Below are positions 12,455 to 25,282 of a stretch of DNA of 64,000 bases, piece by piece. Every line of letters begins with the position of its first letter. Position 1 is the stretch's first letter. The notes beneath the pieces were generated by a model. It was not told the origin of the DNA. It made no database searches and saw nothing but the letters and a program-made list of their open reading frames with translations. The translations under genes were made by a program, and so were the position numbers. Origin of the DNA: Gnetum montanum (Eukaryota; Streptophyta; Gnetopsida; Gnetales; Gnetaceae); NCBI GenBank assembly GCA_015680685.1, contig MNCI01002331.1, forward strand, positions 479,064 to 543,063. The letters are read 5' to 3'.

Positions 12455-15276
12455 CTAAGCTTATTAGGACCTTATGGGGTTAAGTAGTTTTGTTGTAACA
12501 AAAAACTCAGAAGCGAAGCTTAGAACTTGTACAAGGTGTGATGTCCTTCAAACCACATTTTTGAGAAACAAAGGCTAGAGATGTGCAAGGATTCTACCCT
12601 CCAAGTGTGGATGTACCCAAGTTAGTGAACCATGTAAAAATTGAGTGTAGCATTTGTGGTTGTTTGTTTTTTTGGGGGGGAACTTATTCATCCCTCCCTT
12701 CTAAGCTCTCAATCCTCAAAAAAAAGATAGGAAACTGCTCGCTATCACAAAGCAATGAACTATTAATCATAAAGACATCAAATTCTTGTTAAATTTAAGT
12801 TTTATAAGAACATTCATGTTAATATCATTCATTGAACCAATACTATCCACTCTCACAATAAATTCACTAATCAAATAATTGTAGTTATCATAAAAATAGA
12901 ATCAATTATAAAAAATGAACAATCAATAATTAGTAATCATCAAAAACATAGAGTAATCAGTAATCAATAATTATAATATACTTGTTTTTGTCCCCTATCA
13001 TAATTTTTTTGGTAGATAAAATTTAGTTTAAATTAGCTTCATTAGTTTTCTTTAAAGAAAAATATCATTATAATTGGAAATGTGTAACATTCCTAAATAA
13101 GCAATGTATCATATAGAAACATTAAACTGAATTTCAATCTTAGGCTTTCTAAGGATATCAAAAATGAGGTTAGTACAAAATTCAAACTTAAATGTTGTTT
13201 TAAAATAAAATATTTTATCATGAAAATAATGATAACATAAAAAATATTTTAGGAATTTCAATTGGAAACCACAACTTGGTAAGTGCTTGTAAATATAGTA
13301 TACATTCCTAAAAATTGCATCTAGTAAATAAGAAATAAGAATTTAATGACAAATAGACTTGAACCTTGTTCTCTCCTTGAAATCACATCAATTAAAGAAA
13401 CATTTGTGCCTTTTGAGACAAAGATAAATGAATTCCGATAGATAAAAGATTTTAACTATCTAGTAACTACATTAGAAATTATTTTGCAAGGACATACTAC
13501 CTTATTTAGCTCCTAGATCAATGGCTATCACATAAGGTTTCTCAATATCCTAGAACTATTCTAGACTTTGAATTTTTTCCAAGGTATAACCTAGATCTAG
13601 GCATTATAGATTTTGGGATCACTACTACTTACATGAGCAACTTTAGTGACCAAATGATAAGTCAGTCCTACTACTACTTCTTGTCTTTCTACCTTTATCA
13701 ACCTGTTAAAAAATAAGACATCATTCTAAATCAACCGTAAAAAAATAATAATTTAGATCAAACAATGACAATATCCACATGAGGTAGATTTGTAGATTTT
13801 CTTCCCATAAAATAATCAAACATTTATACAACATATTCTTAGTCCTACTAAAAAGTTGTAAAAAGTGATAACCTAAATATTAACTTAAAGATGATAGTAA
13901 AATTATAGAATTAAATCATTGACATATATGTATTGGAACCATTTAAAAGATAAAAGGATGGCTTTATCAAAATATACTATTAGAAATACTCTAGAACTAT
14001 ACAACTAAAATTGCTTAATGTTAGGAAAGTTAATTTCCTTCATTTGAAAAGCCTTGAAGGAAAAATCTTGTAGGATTTTTAAAAATCAATGAAAAAAATC
14101 CATAATATTGAGAAGCACAAATCAAAAGCATAAACTTCAAGAAAAAGAAAAATATGTATTATGAAATTATATGTACAACCTAGTAAATAAATCTAGAAAC
14201 ACCATGGCTAGAAAATAGAGACCACAAACTCTTTTCATTAGGAGATAACAATCATCAAATCAAATTTTTATTTAATGTGAACAGTCACTCAAATAAATAG
14301 GCATTTTAGGAAATTGCTAAAATCCTATATCAATGCTTTTAAGAACTACTTTAAAGTAAAAATCAAAAATAGAAGAACAAACCAAAAATAAAAAATCACA
14401 AAAAATTTTAATGAAAACTCTCATATCATTTAATGATAAGACCCTCAAGATACTAATACCTTTTGACTTTTTAAGTTATTCTATGGTTGTATCTTTTTCA
14501 TTTATTTTATACTTTATTAAACACATTGTTTTACTAATTTTTAAAAAATGAAATTTTGAAAATTACTCTTTATGTCATAGAGATCCTTTTAAGCATTGTT
14601 AATGTTTTCACATTATAATTAATATTTTTGAAATACCATAGAAAAATTAGTTAAGTAAAATTCATCATTCATATGAGAATGGTTATGAGAGAGGAAGGAA
14701 CGTCATTTTTTTGCATAATTTTTACATCAATTATTCAAGACTTTTAAAAAATATTTATGATTATTTTAAGAAATAATAATGATAATAAAAATTAGAGTTT
14801 AATTTTTTATTTCAAAAAATAATAAAAGGTATTTATTTTCAGTATAGATAATAGAATCTAAAGATAGAAAATGGTGAAAATTTTAAGAGAAAAAGAATTA
14901 ACTTTCTTATATATATTACATATGGCATCATATAATAAAACAAGGGTTGATTCATAAGGAAAAAGAATATGAAATGGAACCATTAAGAAGTACTAAATTA
15001 AGAGGATATGATACTCAAAGGTAACATTGATTAAAACACTAACCTTTTTAAAGAAAGGTATGAGTTCAATAATGGTGGCAATAGGAAGTTTTGTAATAAC
15101 TATGAAATGCACTCATTTTTAATAACCTTTGTTAAAATAAGTCAGTATGATCTAATGTGGACAGTAGTTAGACATGCAATTATATAAGATACATTTAATT
15201 AGAGTAACAATATTAGAATGGATAAAAAGGCCTTATAAAAAGAGGAATATATCCCAAATAAAAGAGGAATAGAAAA
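12455..15276. other. AT-rich spacer between elements A and C
   Basis: Strongly A/T-rich, with frequent stops in all frames. No domain, RNA gene or repeat structure that I could recognise. A C-poor G-run follows a T-run at 12670-12690. This is the pre-insertion DNA on the left of C. Confidence 0.6.
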
Positions 15277-15281
15277 GCTAT
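15277..15281. repeat. Target-site duplication GCTAT, left copy, element C
   Basis: GCTAT directly precedes TGATGAG of the left LTR and is repeated at 52109-52113 directly after the right LTR, 36.8 kb away. This fixes both ends of C. Confidence 0.93.
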
Positions 15282-16081
15282 TGATGAGTGATGAGGTACC
15301 CCTACATTCAACCATACGAATACGAGCGTTTCACGTGCAATCCGGTCGAACTCCAAGGACTAAGTGCTTACACACCCTAATGGAACACTTAGGGTTAATC
15401 AATCATTGTCTTCCTAGAATTACATGTATTGTCACGGTTGTATGGTTAAGTAAGCCTGAGGTGTATGATTTTTATGTCTCTTATCTTTTTAATGCCTTAT
15501 GCTAAGAGGGAAGGGTGAAGAGACTAAATGACTAACTTTAATTAACTAAGTTCTAATTGTCCTAGCATTAGTATCCATTCCCACTTGCCGTACACACCTT
15601 GAACCAATGCAACACTACTAGGATTACCAAATGCTACTCGTTACTGGGTTACCAAGTGTTACACACGTTCTCAAAGTAGTCGTACTAAATGCACTTAACT
15701 AGGAGAGTTAAGGGTTGAGAGAGATTAATTATCTAAGATAGAATTTAAACATTTAACATTAATTAATTCATATTTAGCTTAGTCCACATGTTGCAAGGTT
15801 TATTAGAAAGTTCGTCTTTATTTCCGTATACAAATGTGTGCTCAAGTATAATTTTCTCGAATAAAGATCCGTTCACTTTGAGACTCCTACTGCGGGCACA
15901 TGGAAATTATTCTAACTCTGGAATGATAAAACTACTATAGCTTGGCTAAGGGTCTAGATCTAGATGGGAAAACAAGGGAAAGCTACCTCTTATTTATAAA
16001 ACTAGTGAAGGGCTGCAATATCGCATACACGATATCCCAGGGGTGGACGCGATATCGTATACAAGATATTGTGGCTCATCA
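15282..16081 (-). repeat. Element C 3' LTR, 800 bp
   Basis: TGATGAG to CTCATCA. It pairs with 51306-52108 (803 bp). TATAAATA is at 15991-15998 (complement) and GATATC-type palindromes are upstream of it at 16018-16072. The palindromic end differs from the 5' LTR copy more than the rest of the LTR does. Confidence 0.93.
15991..16072 (-). promoter_or_regulatory. C LTR promoter module: TATA box and GATATC palindromes
   Basis: TATAAATA in complement at 15991-15998, then decayed palindromic units of the type gatatcg-tac-cgatatc up to 16072. The equivalent module in the 5' LTR is at 52017-52100. Confidence 0.6.
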
Positions 16082-16096
16082 TACCCCCATGATTCA
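16082..16096 (-). other. Polypurine tract of element C
   Basis: The minus strand reads TTGAATCATGGGGGTA directly before the 3' LTR. It primes plus-strand DNA synthesis in LTR elements. Confidence 0.75.
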
Positions 16097-18091
16097 ATGA
16101 AAAATCGTCCTTGAGTTCCTTACAAAATATTGGGAAGGTATGGGATTATTGACTTGAATGACACTAATGGTGAATGGAATGACATGTGAATGGATCATCA
16201 ATACAATACATGACAAAATAGTGTTTATGATAACAGGAGTGAACACTATACACATTTGACATCTAGCCTTATTTGGCAGCTGGAAGAGAAGAGAGAAGAA
16301 AGAGAAGAAGAAGAAAGAAGTCTACTGCTGCCAACGCTAAGATTGCATTTTTCATTGTCCATCCATAAGCATGTCATCAGTCTTGTTCTTTGCATAACTG
16401 CTTCAACACTAGTCCATTCCAAGTGTTTTCTCTAGATCCAATCTATTGTTGTATGATTGCCATCTGCACACACAACACAGTTTGATATTAGCAAGGATAA
16501 ATGAATCACAATGCAGTTAATACCTTGCCTCAGTGTAAGGTCCATTGGTTGAGTTGTGATATGGCTAATGCGGATCTGGAGATATAATAATGGTGGCTAC
16601 CCAAGGTGTAGGGGTTAGGAGAAAAATTAAAAAAAATTGGACCAAGACCCCCATGACTGAGAGCGAACCTCCGGTAGTAAGAGAATGGAGAAAAAGAAAA
16701 GGAACAAGAAAGAGGCTAGAAAAAGAAACAATGACAATGCTGATAAAATGGATGTCAAGGATGGAGAGAAACAAAATAAATGGTGATTGTGGAAATGTTT
16801 AAGGGAAAGAAATTAACGGATGCACCAAATAGGAATGCCAGTGGATCCTCCCCAAAGCAGGCTCAGCTCATGCCCTTAATGCCCTGACAATCCCACATTG
16901 AAAGAGTCCATAGGCTCTAGAAATGTCATTTGGAAGAAAGAGTTAAATTCTTAACCATAAGAGTTTACCAAAAAGAAAACAAAGCACCCACCAAAGTATG
17001 GACTATTGATACAACTAGCAATGAGGTGATAAATGGAGAAAGAAGGAGGGAAAGAAAAGCATGGAATGGAATCTCAAGAACAAGGTGGTGTACAACCCCT
17101 TGTGCATTAATGGTTAATGTGACTTAGTAGATCTCATTCCAAGTCCAGCCTCAAAAAATCCACATCCAGTGACTTCGCATTAATACATTTGGCCCATTCA
17201 TCCACCTAAAGTAACATGAATGCCTCCATCAAAGAGTCACCACCATATCGATAAAACGATAAAGGAGAAAGTAGGAAGCAAGGAAGGGCCTTAGTTAGAG
17301 GGAACATGTTTGTTTAGTCCCATAACCAGTGCTTGTAGGCCATATGATTATTTTGTCTAAGGGGTGTGATTTGAATTCCCACTTTTTTTTTTTGCATGAT
17401 AACCACACCATGCAAAGACTTATTATTTTTATTAGCTCATCTTCCTGATAATGGAGCAGTGTCAAAATGGTATGGGAGACTCAAGAAGAAAACATCCATT
17501 CATCCAAGAGAATGGCTAACACAAGTGCATCAAATCCCTTTGAAGTCACACCCTTTTTAATCCGTAAGTTCTTCCTTAGTTTGAGAAATACTCAATCACC
17601 AATTCGTTGATAGTTCTTATTAGTGAGAAAGGGACTGTACGGTTCCAAGCCAAGAGAGATCATAGAAATTCATGAATGCATGAGTGGCATGAATTCATTG
17701 CCTGTTATATGAAAAGAACCATACCTTAGTATCAACATCATAACTTAAAGGTAAAAATCAAACATTAGCAATCAATGGAATACAATTCATACCACCATCA
17801 AGAGCACTTATTTGGTCACAAATCAAACAAAATAAACAAATACGCAAAGAAATGAAAGAGTATAAATGATGTTGTAAAACAAAAACAAGAAAAGTTAAGA
17901 AATTTGTAAAACAAAAATATGTAAAACAAAAACTTAAAAAAAAAAGAATTGATGGTCGTGATTGATCAGCATAGGTGGACATCTCCCCCATGATTGGATT
18001 GAAAGAAGAAGATCCAGAATAATGAGCAAGGTCATCCTTTCTCAGAGGTAATATGTGCACCAATTGTTCTAAGTTCATGGAAGGTTTTGGT
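16097..18091. other. Noncoding 3' spacer of element C
   Basis: Between INT and PPT. A purine-rich stretch (gaagaga repeats) lies at 16285-16320. Blocks shared with A and B begin at about 16845 (ggatcctccccaaagcagg) and include 17540-17560. A PPT-like CATGGGGGAGATG occurs at about 17980-17996 (complement). No ORF3 is present, in contrast to A and B. Confidence 0.6.
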
Positions 18092-19216
18092 TTATTGCAC
18101 ATTGACCAATAATCTCTTATTAGGGCTTTCAGGTTTGTATATGGTCATGGCTCTTGAGGGAAAGGTTGTGTGAATGATATAAGGCCCTTCCCACAATGTT
18201 TGAAATTTTGTGCATTGGGGCACATGTGTGGGGTTCCAATAAAAGACCTTATCTCTTGGTTAGTACTTAACCTTTCAAATTTTTAAGTCATGACGTTGTT
18301 TGTTATGTGCCTTGTGCAACTCATTTGATGACAAGGCAACCAATCAATTTTCGTCTAGCATGTTTAGAGTTGCCAATATTTGTTTTTGTGCTAGGTCAAG
18401 GTTAAGGTGGAGGTCACATGCCATCGATAGCGTACAGAGCTCAGTTTGTATTGGAAGCTTTGGAAGTTTTCCATATACTAACTCATAAGGAGAGTAGCCT
18501 GTAGGGAGTTTTCAAGTGGAGCGGTATGCCTAGAGAGCATCGTTCAGCTTAGTGCTCCAATCTCGCCTATATTTACTAATTGTCCTTATTAATATTTTAG
18601 TAATCTCTTGATTAGTGACCTCAGCTTCGCCATTATCTTGGGGATGATAAGGTGTAGTCAATTTATGTTCAACCCCTAAGCATTGCATCAACTTCTAAAA
18701 GGTTGCACCTGTGAAGTGTGTTTCATTATCCGAGATAAGTGCACGCGACACACCAAATCTATTTACGACTTGTTTTTGTATAAATTGTATAGTTGTAGAT
18801 AATGTGCAGTCTGTTATAGCAACTGCTTCAGCCCATTTTATTAGATAGTCAACAACAACAATGATATAAGATTTTCCATTGGACATAGGTGTAATGGGCC
18901 CCATAAAATCCATTCCCCAAATGTCAAAGGGTTCCAAAGGTTGAATCCATTGTTGTGGACCCTCCATTCTAGCAGTCATTCCTCCATCACGTTGACAGTG
19001 CTCATAGGATTGGACAAATTGATGGGCATCTTGAAATAGTGTTGGCCAGTAATATCCTGCAAGCAGGATCTTAATAGTCGTTCGTCTCCCTGCATAGTGA
19101 CCCCCACAAGGGCCCTCATGAGCATCTTGGAGAACTCTTAGTTGGTCCACATCGGGCACACACCATCGAACTAAGCCAGAAGGATAAAATTTATAAAGTT
19201 GTCCATTGATCTCCAT
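18092..19216 (-). pseudogene. pol: Element C integrase
   Basis: The clearest part is 18695-19216. The zinc-binding N-terminus has HEGPCGGHYAGRRT and ends in YEHCQRDGG, so one zinc-ligand Cys (usually SCxxCQR) appears to be replaced by Tyr. The catalytic core has WGMDFMGP and ALISDNETHF, both with the catalytic Asp. The C-terminal part (18092-18550) contains FQTLWEGPYI and ends in NKRLLVNVQ before the stop at 18092. Frame breaks near 18560-18700 make it nonfunctional. INT would insert the cDNA into the host chromosome. Confidence 0.88.
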
Positions 19217-19417
19217 GAAGTACTTGGCTTTGTGAAGAAACTGTTGTTTCTTCCTAAAGTTCAGCTCCTATGGTGTTTGTTGGGAAAGGAGATAGGTAAG
19301 AATGCTACTATACCAATTCGTTCCCATGAGTTGGTTATTCACTACACCGGCAAAGAGGGCTTCATCTAGAAAATGATCGAATATGGAGTATTCATCCTCT
19401 TTGTTGTCCTAGTGCAA

Positions 19418-20095
19418 CTAAGATAAGTGGTTTGCAACCACCTTCTCGATGCCCTTTCGATTTATCATCGTTAGATCGAACTCCAGTAGGATTACCAGCC
19501 AACGTATAATACGAGGGCTAAACATTGGCTTGTTCATTAAGAACTTGATTGCACTATGATCCATATGAATGTACACTTTATAGCCTAACACATAGTGCCT
19601 AAACTTATCCAGTGAAAACACTACAGCCATTAATTCTTTTTCTGTAGTTGTGTAGTTAAGTTGTGCACTGGTGATACTCTTACTTGCACAGTGGATGTAA
19701 TAAGGACATTTTTGGTCATCTAACTATGTAAGTACGGCTCCTAAGGCATAATTGGATGCATCAGTCATTATATGAAATGGTCTAGACCAGTTAGGGGCTT
19801 GTCGAATGGGAGTTTCTACAATCCTTTGTTTCAGAGTTTGGAATGCTCATTCACATTCCCTGGTCTATTTGAATGGTGCATCCTTCTTTGTTAGTTCTAC
19901 CAATGGTTTGGTAATCTTGGAGAAGTTCTCAATAAATACCCTATAGTAGCCAGTGTGTCCAAGGAAATACCGAATGTCTTTTACAGTTTCCAGTTGTTGG
20001 GTGATTCCTTGGATGAACCTAACTTTCTCTGGGTCTACCTCTATTCCTGAATGTAAAATCTTATGCCCAAGTACTATGCCCTCTTGGACCATCAA
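19418..20095 (-). pseudogene. pol: Element C RNase H and connection domain
   Basis: The RT thumb/connection at 19865-20095 contains GHKILHSGIEVDPEKV and FLGHTGYYRVFI, typical of gypsy Pol. RNase H at 19418-19630 has EKEL(M)AVVFSLDKFRHYVLG followed by VYIHMDHSAIKFLM, with one acidic catalytic residue in the H-D pair visible. In-frame stops occur between the two pieces. Confidence 0.85.
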
Positions 20096-20137
20096 ATGGA
20101 TTTTCTACTAGTTGAGCCTTCAGTTGGTTTCTACACA

Positions 20138-20893
20138 TCATTTTAGCACTTTCTCTAATCGGTTCAGGGCTTGATCAAAGCTTGTCCCATAAGTGGAGAA
20201 GTCATCCATGAAGACTTCTACTCTATTTCCTATCTGTTGTTGGAATATGCTCAGAACTAAACATTGAAATGTGGTAGGAGCATTGCACAAGCCAAATGGT
20301 ATTTTCTTATATGCAAACATTCCCCAAGGACTAGTGAACATTGTTTTGGCTTGATCTTCTAGTCCTATTTGTATTTGGTTATATCCACTATACCCATCTA
20401 GAAAACTATAATAGCAATGCCCTGCTATGGTGTCTAAGACTTAGTCAATGAATGGCAACAGGAAATGATCCTTGAATGTTGCCATGTTTAGCAGCCGAAA
20501 ATCTATACACATCCTCCATTTGCCTCCCTTCTTAGGCACAATCACTAGAGGGCTAACCCATTTACTATCAACAATGGGATATATGAACCCAGCCTTAAGA
20601 AGTTGTTCTATCTCTTGTTTTACTATTTGTTTCAATTTTGGGTTCAATCACCTCTATGGTTGTTTTTGAGGTTTCATGGAGAGGTCTATGTAAATCCTAT
20701 GCTAGCATATCCTAGGGTCTATTCCAGTTAACTTAGGGTATGACCAGGCAAAGGCTTTTGACCACTTGTTTATCACTTTCAGCAGTCTTTCTTTTTGTTT
20801 GGGAATAAGTTTTGCATTGATGATCACCGATTTTCCATTTTCGAGGGTCATATACTCTAGACTGGTGGGCAATGGTTTCAAATCAAGGGGCAC
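20138..20893 (-). pseudogene. pol: Element C reverse transcriptase
   Basis: Three consecutive open blocks. The first (20702-20893) has WSYPKLTGIDPRIC. The second (20441-20647) has EQLLKAGFIYPI, WVSPLVIVPKKGGKWRMCIDFRLLN. The third (20138-20341) has MFTSPWGMFAYKKIPFGLCNAPTTFQ and the active site VEVFMDDFSTYG. The catalytic FMDD is intact, unlike A. The blocks are separated by stop codons only. Element D is inserted about 220 bases upstream, between PR and RT. Confidence 0.92.
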
Positions 20894-21105
20894 TTTTTAA
20901 AATCTCTCAGGAATTTCCAACTTCCCCTAGTTGATGTTTTCAAGGCTAAGGTTTGGAAGTTGGCAACAGACTTGCTCAAGTGTGTCTATTCTTCCAATGT
21001 AAGCACTAGTGATTCCCTCAATTAATTCCATGTATGTTATCGAGTTTCTCTCTTAATCAGCTATCAGCCACTAGGCATCCTCTTGTCGTGTAGCTGCTAC
21101 ATATA

Positions 21106-21110
21106 GGAAC
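21106..21110. repeat. Target-site duplication GGAAC, left copy, element D
   Basis: GGAAC precedes the left LTR of D and recurs at 39621-39625 after the right LTR. Removing D and one copy restores a sequence that aligns with A at about 8325-8370. Confidence 0.93.
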
Positions 21111-22802
21111 TATAGTGATTGAAAACATCGGAGGCTGGAAAATACCAGGGGGTCGGCAGGCACGATAGTTCTAACCCCGTATCCGTGGGAGGGCTGTGCT
21201 GGGTGTGTGCGGATACGGGATGTCCTGAATGGTCTGGTCGATCAGACAAGGACTTACATCGGTGTCAATATAGCCTTTTGCAACATAAATAATGCAGAAT
21301 GTGAGATAATGCTTAAGTAAAATGAAGTAGGAGAGAAACTGTAAAAATGTGACAGTAATATGAAGTAATGCTTAAAGGTGAATAAAACAGAAAATGATGC
21401 AAAATGAGACAATAAGCCAGAAATAAAGTAAAGTGTAGTTAGAAACATGCACTGCTCTGAAGCTACAAACTTGCTTGGTCAGGGTGGATACAATCGGTTA
21501 CACAACATGACAGAGTGCAGAAATCCCAAGAGTAACCAAGGTGTGTCCAGAAAAAAGAGCTATGCGCTTGGACATGGACTTGGGTACAAACAATGTGGGG
21601 TTCTATCAAGGTGGTAGAATGGAGATGGGACCCCATGCTAGCTGAGAGAGACTCACTATTTACAGTGTTAAATAGATGACTTTGATGTTACAATGCTGGA
21701 GAGAGGAGAAGTCTTTGTTTTAGAATTCCAAAGTTCCCACCCCTTAGAAGCTATTTGCTTCAAGAAAGATGCGAACTCTTTTAAAATTGCCAACTTTTCA
21801 AAATTGCGAACCTCTTTTGCATGTTGTTTACTGGGGTATTTATAGGACAGAGGGCATGCAAAAGGGGTGGTTTGAATGCTATGTGCCTCGGGCCTTCGTT
21901 GTCTTGCTGGTGGTACTCGTGCCGTTTGTGATCATTGGACCTACAAGATCGTTGCGATGCGAACCTGTATGCAATAACTACAATCCTACTATGCCATAAT
22001 TGCATCGTCAACGTCTGGAGATGTGTGCCAATAGTTTGATTAGGTGGAGTGCATTGATGTCGCTCAACCACCTGCATGCTTTATTGTGCTTTGTGATGTA
22101 GCATGCTTGGTGTAGCGTAGCACTTTATCGCATGTTCTGCTATATGTCACATGATTTCTACGCTATGCTACGCTACGTAGCGTAGCAACTGGCCTTACTC
22201 ATGAAAGCTTTGCCAATTTTTAAACCTTGTCTTCTATGATGCAAGTCTTGTGAACTCCGTTGACTCCACCTTTCGAACTACCTTTTGTCTCTTCCGCAGG
22301 GTTGCTACGCGTTACTGCACCATGTAGCTCAGATAGCGTAGCAGCAAACATGATCCACCGCTTCCTGAAGAAAAGGGATATCATTGCAGAACTCAGAATT
22401 GGGTGAGGGGAGTGGGTAGTGAAGTTGCTGCCATGCTATGCCGCGTGATGTAGTGTAGCGTAGCACTTCGTTCCGCCATCGTCTTCTGAAGCTTGCTACG
22501 CTACATAGCGTACCGTAGCGTAGCAGGCTTCGTGACTTAGAAAACTTGCCAAACAATTTTTTGCGCATCCAGAGTGCTGCTGCCAATTTTGCACACTGTT
22601 TCTGAGCAGGCTTTTGGCTGGTTATGCTACCTTGGCAGACAGGTAGGATGGCACAGAACCTGTCCATGCTCAAAGTAGAAAATTTGCCGAACTGGACGGC
22701 CTGAACTCAGAACGTTCTCCTCCCGATGAACTGCCATACTACTACGCGGACTGCAAGAGCTTGGTGAAGTAAGGATGACCCCAGATTTTTTGGGGTGTTT
22801 CA
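21111..22802 (-). repeat. Element D 3' LTR, 1692 bp
   Basis: It aligns with 37924-39620 over its whole length. The outer end has decayed from TG to TA; the inner end is GTGTTTCA. TATAAATA is at 21837-21844 (complement). GCTACGC palindromes lie at 22100-22530, upstream in U3. Confidence 0.93.
22095..22530 (-). promoter_or_regulatory. D U3 palindromes of the GCTACGC family
   Basis: A perfect 20-bp palindrome GCTACGCTACGTAGCGTAGC is at 22167-22186. Partial copies lie at about 22108-22125, 22300-22345, 22440-22465 and 22494-22526. The 5' LTR has the matching set at 38920-39340. All lie upstream of the TATA box at 21837-21844. Confidence 0.65.
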
Positions 22803-22814
22803 TTGGCCCCTCTT
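22803..22814 (-). other. Polypurine tract of element D
   Basis: The minus strand reads AAAGAGGGGCCAA immediately before the 3' LTR (TGAAACACC). Confidence 0.75.
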
Positions 22815-23770
22815 TGTCGACGTCTAGAGAATAGGCTTGATGGACGTCAGCAAAGAATACGAAACACCGCAGCAGGAGAAATGCTAAGGTTGTTACTTGG
22901 TGAGTGCTAAGACGTCGCTTGGCCATGCTTGATAGTGTTGCATTGGTTTTGCAGAGGTTAAGGCAGAGAGCAAAGATGATGTTTAGCTGAGTCCCTCATT
23001 GGAGTACTCTGAGGAGCTCGTTTGCATTTTCATCTTTGGCTGGTGTTGTTCTTCAACCTCTTGTAGGACAGGTGCTCCCTTCGTAGGATGAGTTTCGTTA
23101 CATCCATGAAAGGTTTTGACCTGCCTACAAACACCTTCCATACAACGAGTTGTGTTATGCACATGCTGGATTTTACACTCTCAAATAGCCATGTTAGCTG
23201 AGGCACTCACTTCAAAACGCTATAGCGTTTGCTGCTGTAGTGAGATGTGTTTTCGGGGACAAGGTCTTGCTGGCTGCTGACATTATTGTTACTCTTGGGC
23301 ACCATTGCTGGTGTGAGATGTCCAAAGCAGGGAGGCTAGCAGCGGCCCTAACAATGCCAGTGCAAAGGAGCTAGATGCAGATGCCCTGGAATCCCTGCCA
23401 GGGGTTCACATCCCTAGTTTAGCCATGGGATCAGTTGCCACATAGCTAACGTTGTGCAAGCCCAGCCATTGGTAGGGAGCTGGCGCAACAATATTGTGGC
23501 TAGGCCACAATACTGCCGAAACTCCAGATGTAGGAGCTAACTCAAGAACTACCATTAGGGCAATGGGACATGGCAACGATAGGTTTGGAGGGTTAGTGTG
23601 ATGTCATACAGCATCTTCGGAGAGTTAGCATGATGCCAAGGGTGGCGGCGTCGCATATGTTCCGGACCACATTCTCAGTGTGTCATGAATGGTGTCCTAC
23701 CCACTTGTTAGCATCACGTCCACTCGTTCGGTGTATATATGGTGCTAGTGCATGCTGGGGATGCTATGCG
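22815..23770. other. Noncoding 3' spacer of element D
   Basis: Between PPT and the hairpin block. No convincing coding frame. It contains a short palindromic stretch at about 23490-23515 (caatattgtggc..gccacaata). Confidence 0.5.
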
Positions 23771-23779
23771 AACCCAGTT

Positions 23780-24065
23780 TAAGGTCTTGGTAGACTGTGT
23801 GCTGGTTTAAAGTCCCAGCAGACCATCGTGCTAGTTTAAGGTCCCAACAGACCGTACATGCTAGTTTATTATCATAGCGGACGTGCAATGCTAGTTTATA
23901 GTCATAGTGGACTAATAGTGCCAATTTTACGTCGTAGTGGATGGCTGCTGCCAGTTTAACGCCGTAGCAGGCGTTGCTCGATGCTGATAGTTTATCGTCA
24001 TTGTGAATGCTACCTGGTGTGACTGCCAGTTTACCATCATAGCAGACAGTGCTTGCTATTGTCGT
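23780..24065. repeat. Hairpin-repeat block 1 of element D (about nine copies)
   Basis: Copies follow the pattern AGTTTA-N-GTC-N5/6-GAC, about 30-40 bases apart. Examples are agtttaaggtcccaacagac, agtttatagtcatagtggac and agtttaacgccgtagcaggc. The GTC/GAC ends can pair; in the last copy both sides change together to GCC/GGC. The block lies directly after the INT stop. Related blocks are at 27650-28060 and 32945-33095. Confidence 0.65.
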
Positions 24066-24071
24066 TGCACT

Positions 24072-25165
24072 TCAGACGTAGTACGGCTTGAGGTACGTGT
24101 GGTTCACTGAGTTGGCGAACTCATTGCCGTCCATGTCCACCAGTTTGAAGGCTCCATTTCTGAAGACTTTAGTGACCACGTAAGGACCTTCCCAGTTGGC
24201 TAAGAATTTACTCATGTGCTCACAGACGACCTTGAGGATGAAGTCTTCCTTCTACACTAGCCGTTGATGTGAGTCTACACAATGCTTCTACTACTGTTTA
24301 TTCTAGTAGTGCTTGATTCGTCTCAGCATCTGCATGCATTCCTCCTCCACTGAGTCGAGGTCGATGTTCCATGATTCATTGTTCTGGGCTTCGCTCATGA
24401 CGTCGAACAAGATAATCCAAAGTGAAGGTACCTACAACTCAAAAGGAAATATAGCTTCAGATCGTAAACAATACTGTAAGGGGTCTTACTTGTCGTAGTT
24501 CTGCAGGTCGTTCGGTAGGCCCAGAGGATGTAGAGTATTTGCTCGTGCCACAGCCTCTTGCTGTTGTTAAGCATCTGCTTCAACAAGTTGATAATGGACT
24601 TATTTGTAGCCTCCGCCTGCCTATTCTCCTGCAGATAATAAGGGAAAGAAAATGATTTTTTAATGCCTAGATTGCTACAGAAGGTTCAGGTTTCCGTATT
24701 ACTGAACTGTGGGCCATTGTCGGTCACAATAGTCATTGGAAGCCCAAACCTAGTTGCTATGTTATCAAGGATGAAATGGTAGATTTGCTGGGACGTCGTT
24801 TTCCTCAGGGGAATAGCCTCCACCCACTTGGTAAAATACTCTGTGATAGTGATAATGAAGCTATGACCTATGGAGGACTTAAGCATGATAGGCCCTATTA
24901 GGTCTAGTCCCCATTGTTGGAAGGGCCACATGATTTGTGTTGGGTGCAGGTCTATAGGTGCTACATGTATGAGATTTGCATATCTTTGGCATGTGTCGCA
25001 CGTCTTGACTTTCGACAGGCAGTCACGTTCCATGTAGGGCCAATAGTACCCTAGGCGTCTAATTTTCGCCACCATAGCCCTGGGTGCTATGTGTCCACCG
25101 CACAGCCCTTCATTAACCTCATTAACTACCTTTTGTGCTTGCTCGCCACCCACACATGTCATCAA
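24072..25165 (-). pseudogene. pol: Element D integrase
   Basis: The zinc-binding region and core are at 24686-25165: VNEGLCGGHIAPRAM, YYWPYMERDC, CDTCQRYAN, WGLDLIGPI, ITEYFTKWVEAIPL, TIVTDNGPQF. Both HHCC and the two catalytic Asp positions visible here are intact. The C-terminal part (24072-24586) includes YRTTCRTTTSKTPYSIVY and ends with FLANWEGPYVVTKVF and YLKPYYV before the TGA at 24072-24074. A frame break occurs near 24590-24690. No chromodomain is seen, as expected for Tat. Confidence 0.9.
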
Positions 25166-25282
25166 TATCCCATCGTAGGATCATCGGCATAGGGCATCAT
25201 TTCCCATGAGCACGTATTGCTGAGCACGCTTGCGGATTGCATCTCTCTAAGCCGATGTCAATCCACCTAGGGGTTCGCCATG

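Noticed and set aside
12661-12690. Possible insertion boundary at the T-run/G-run
   Set aside because: Only homopolymers; no inverted repeats or duplications found.
23780-24065. CRISPR-like array of short repeats
   Set aside because: Repeats are degenerate and irregularly spaced, and the DNA is a plant retrotransposon.
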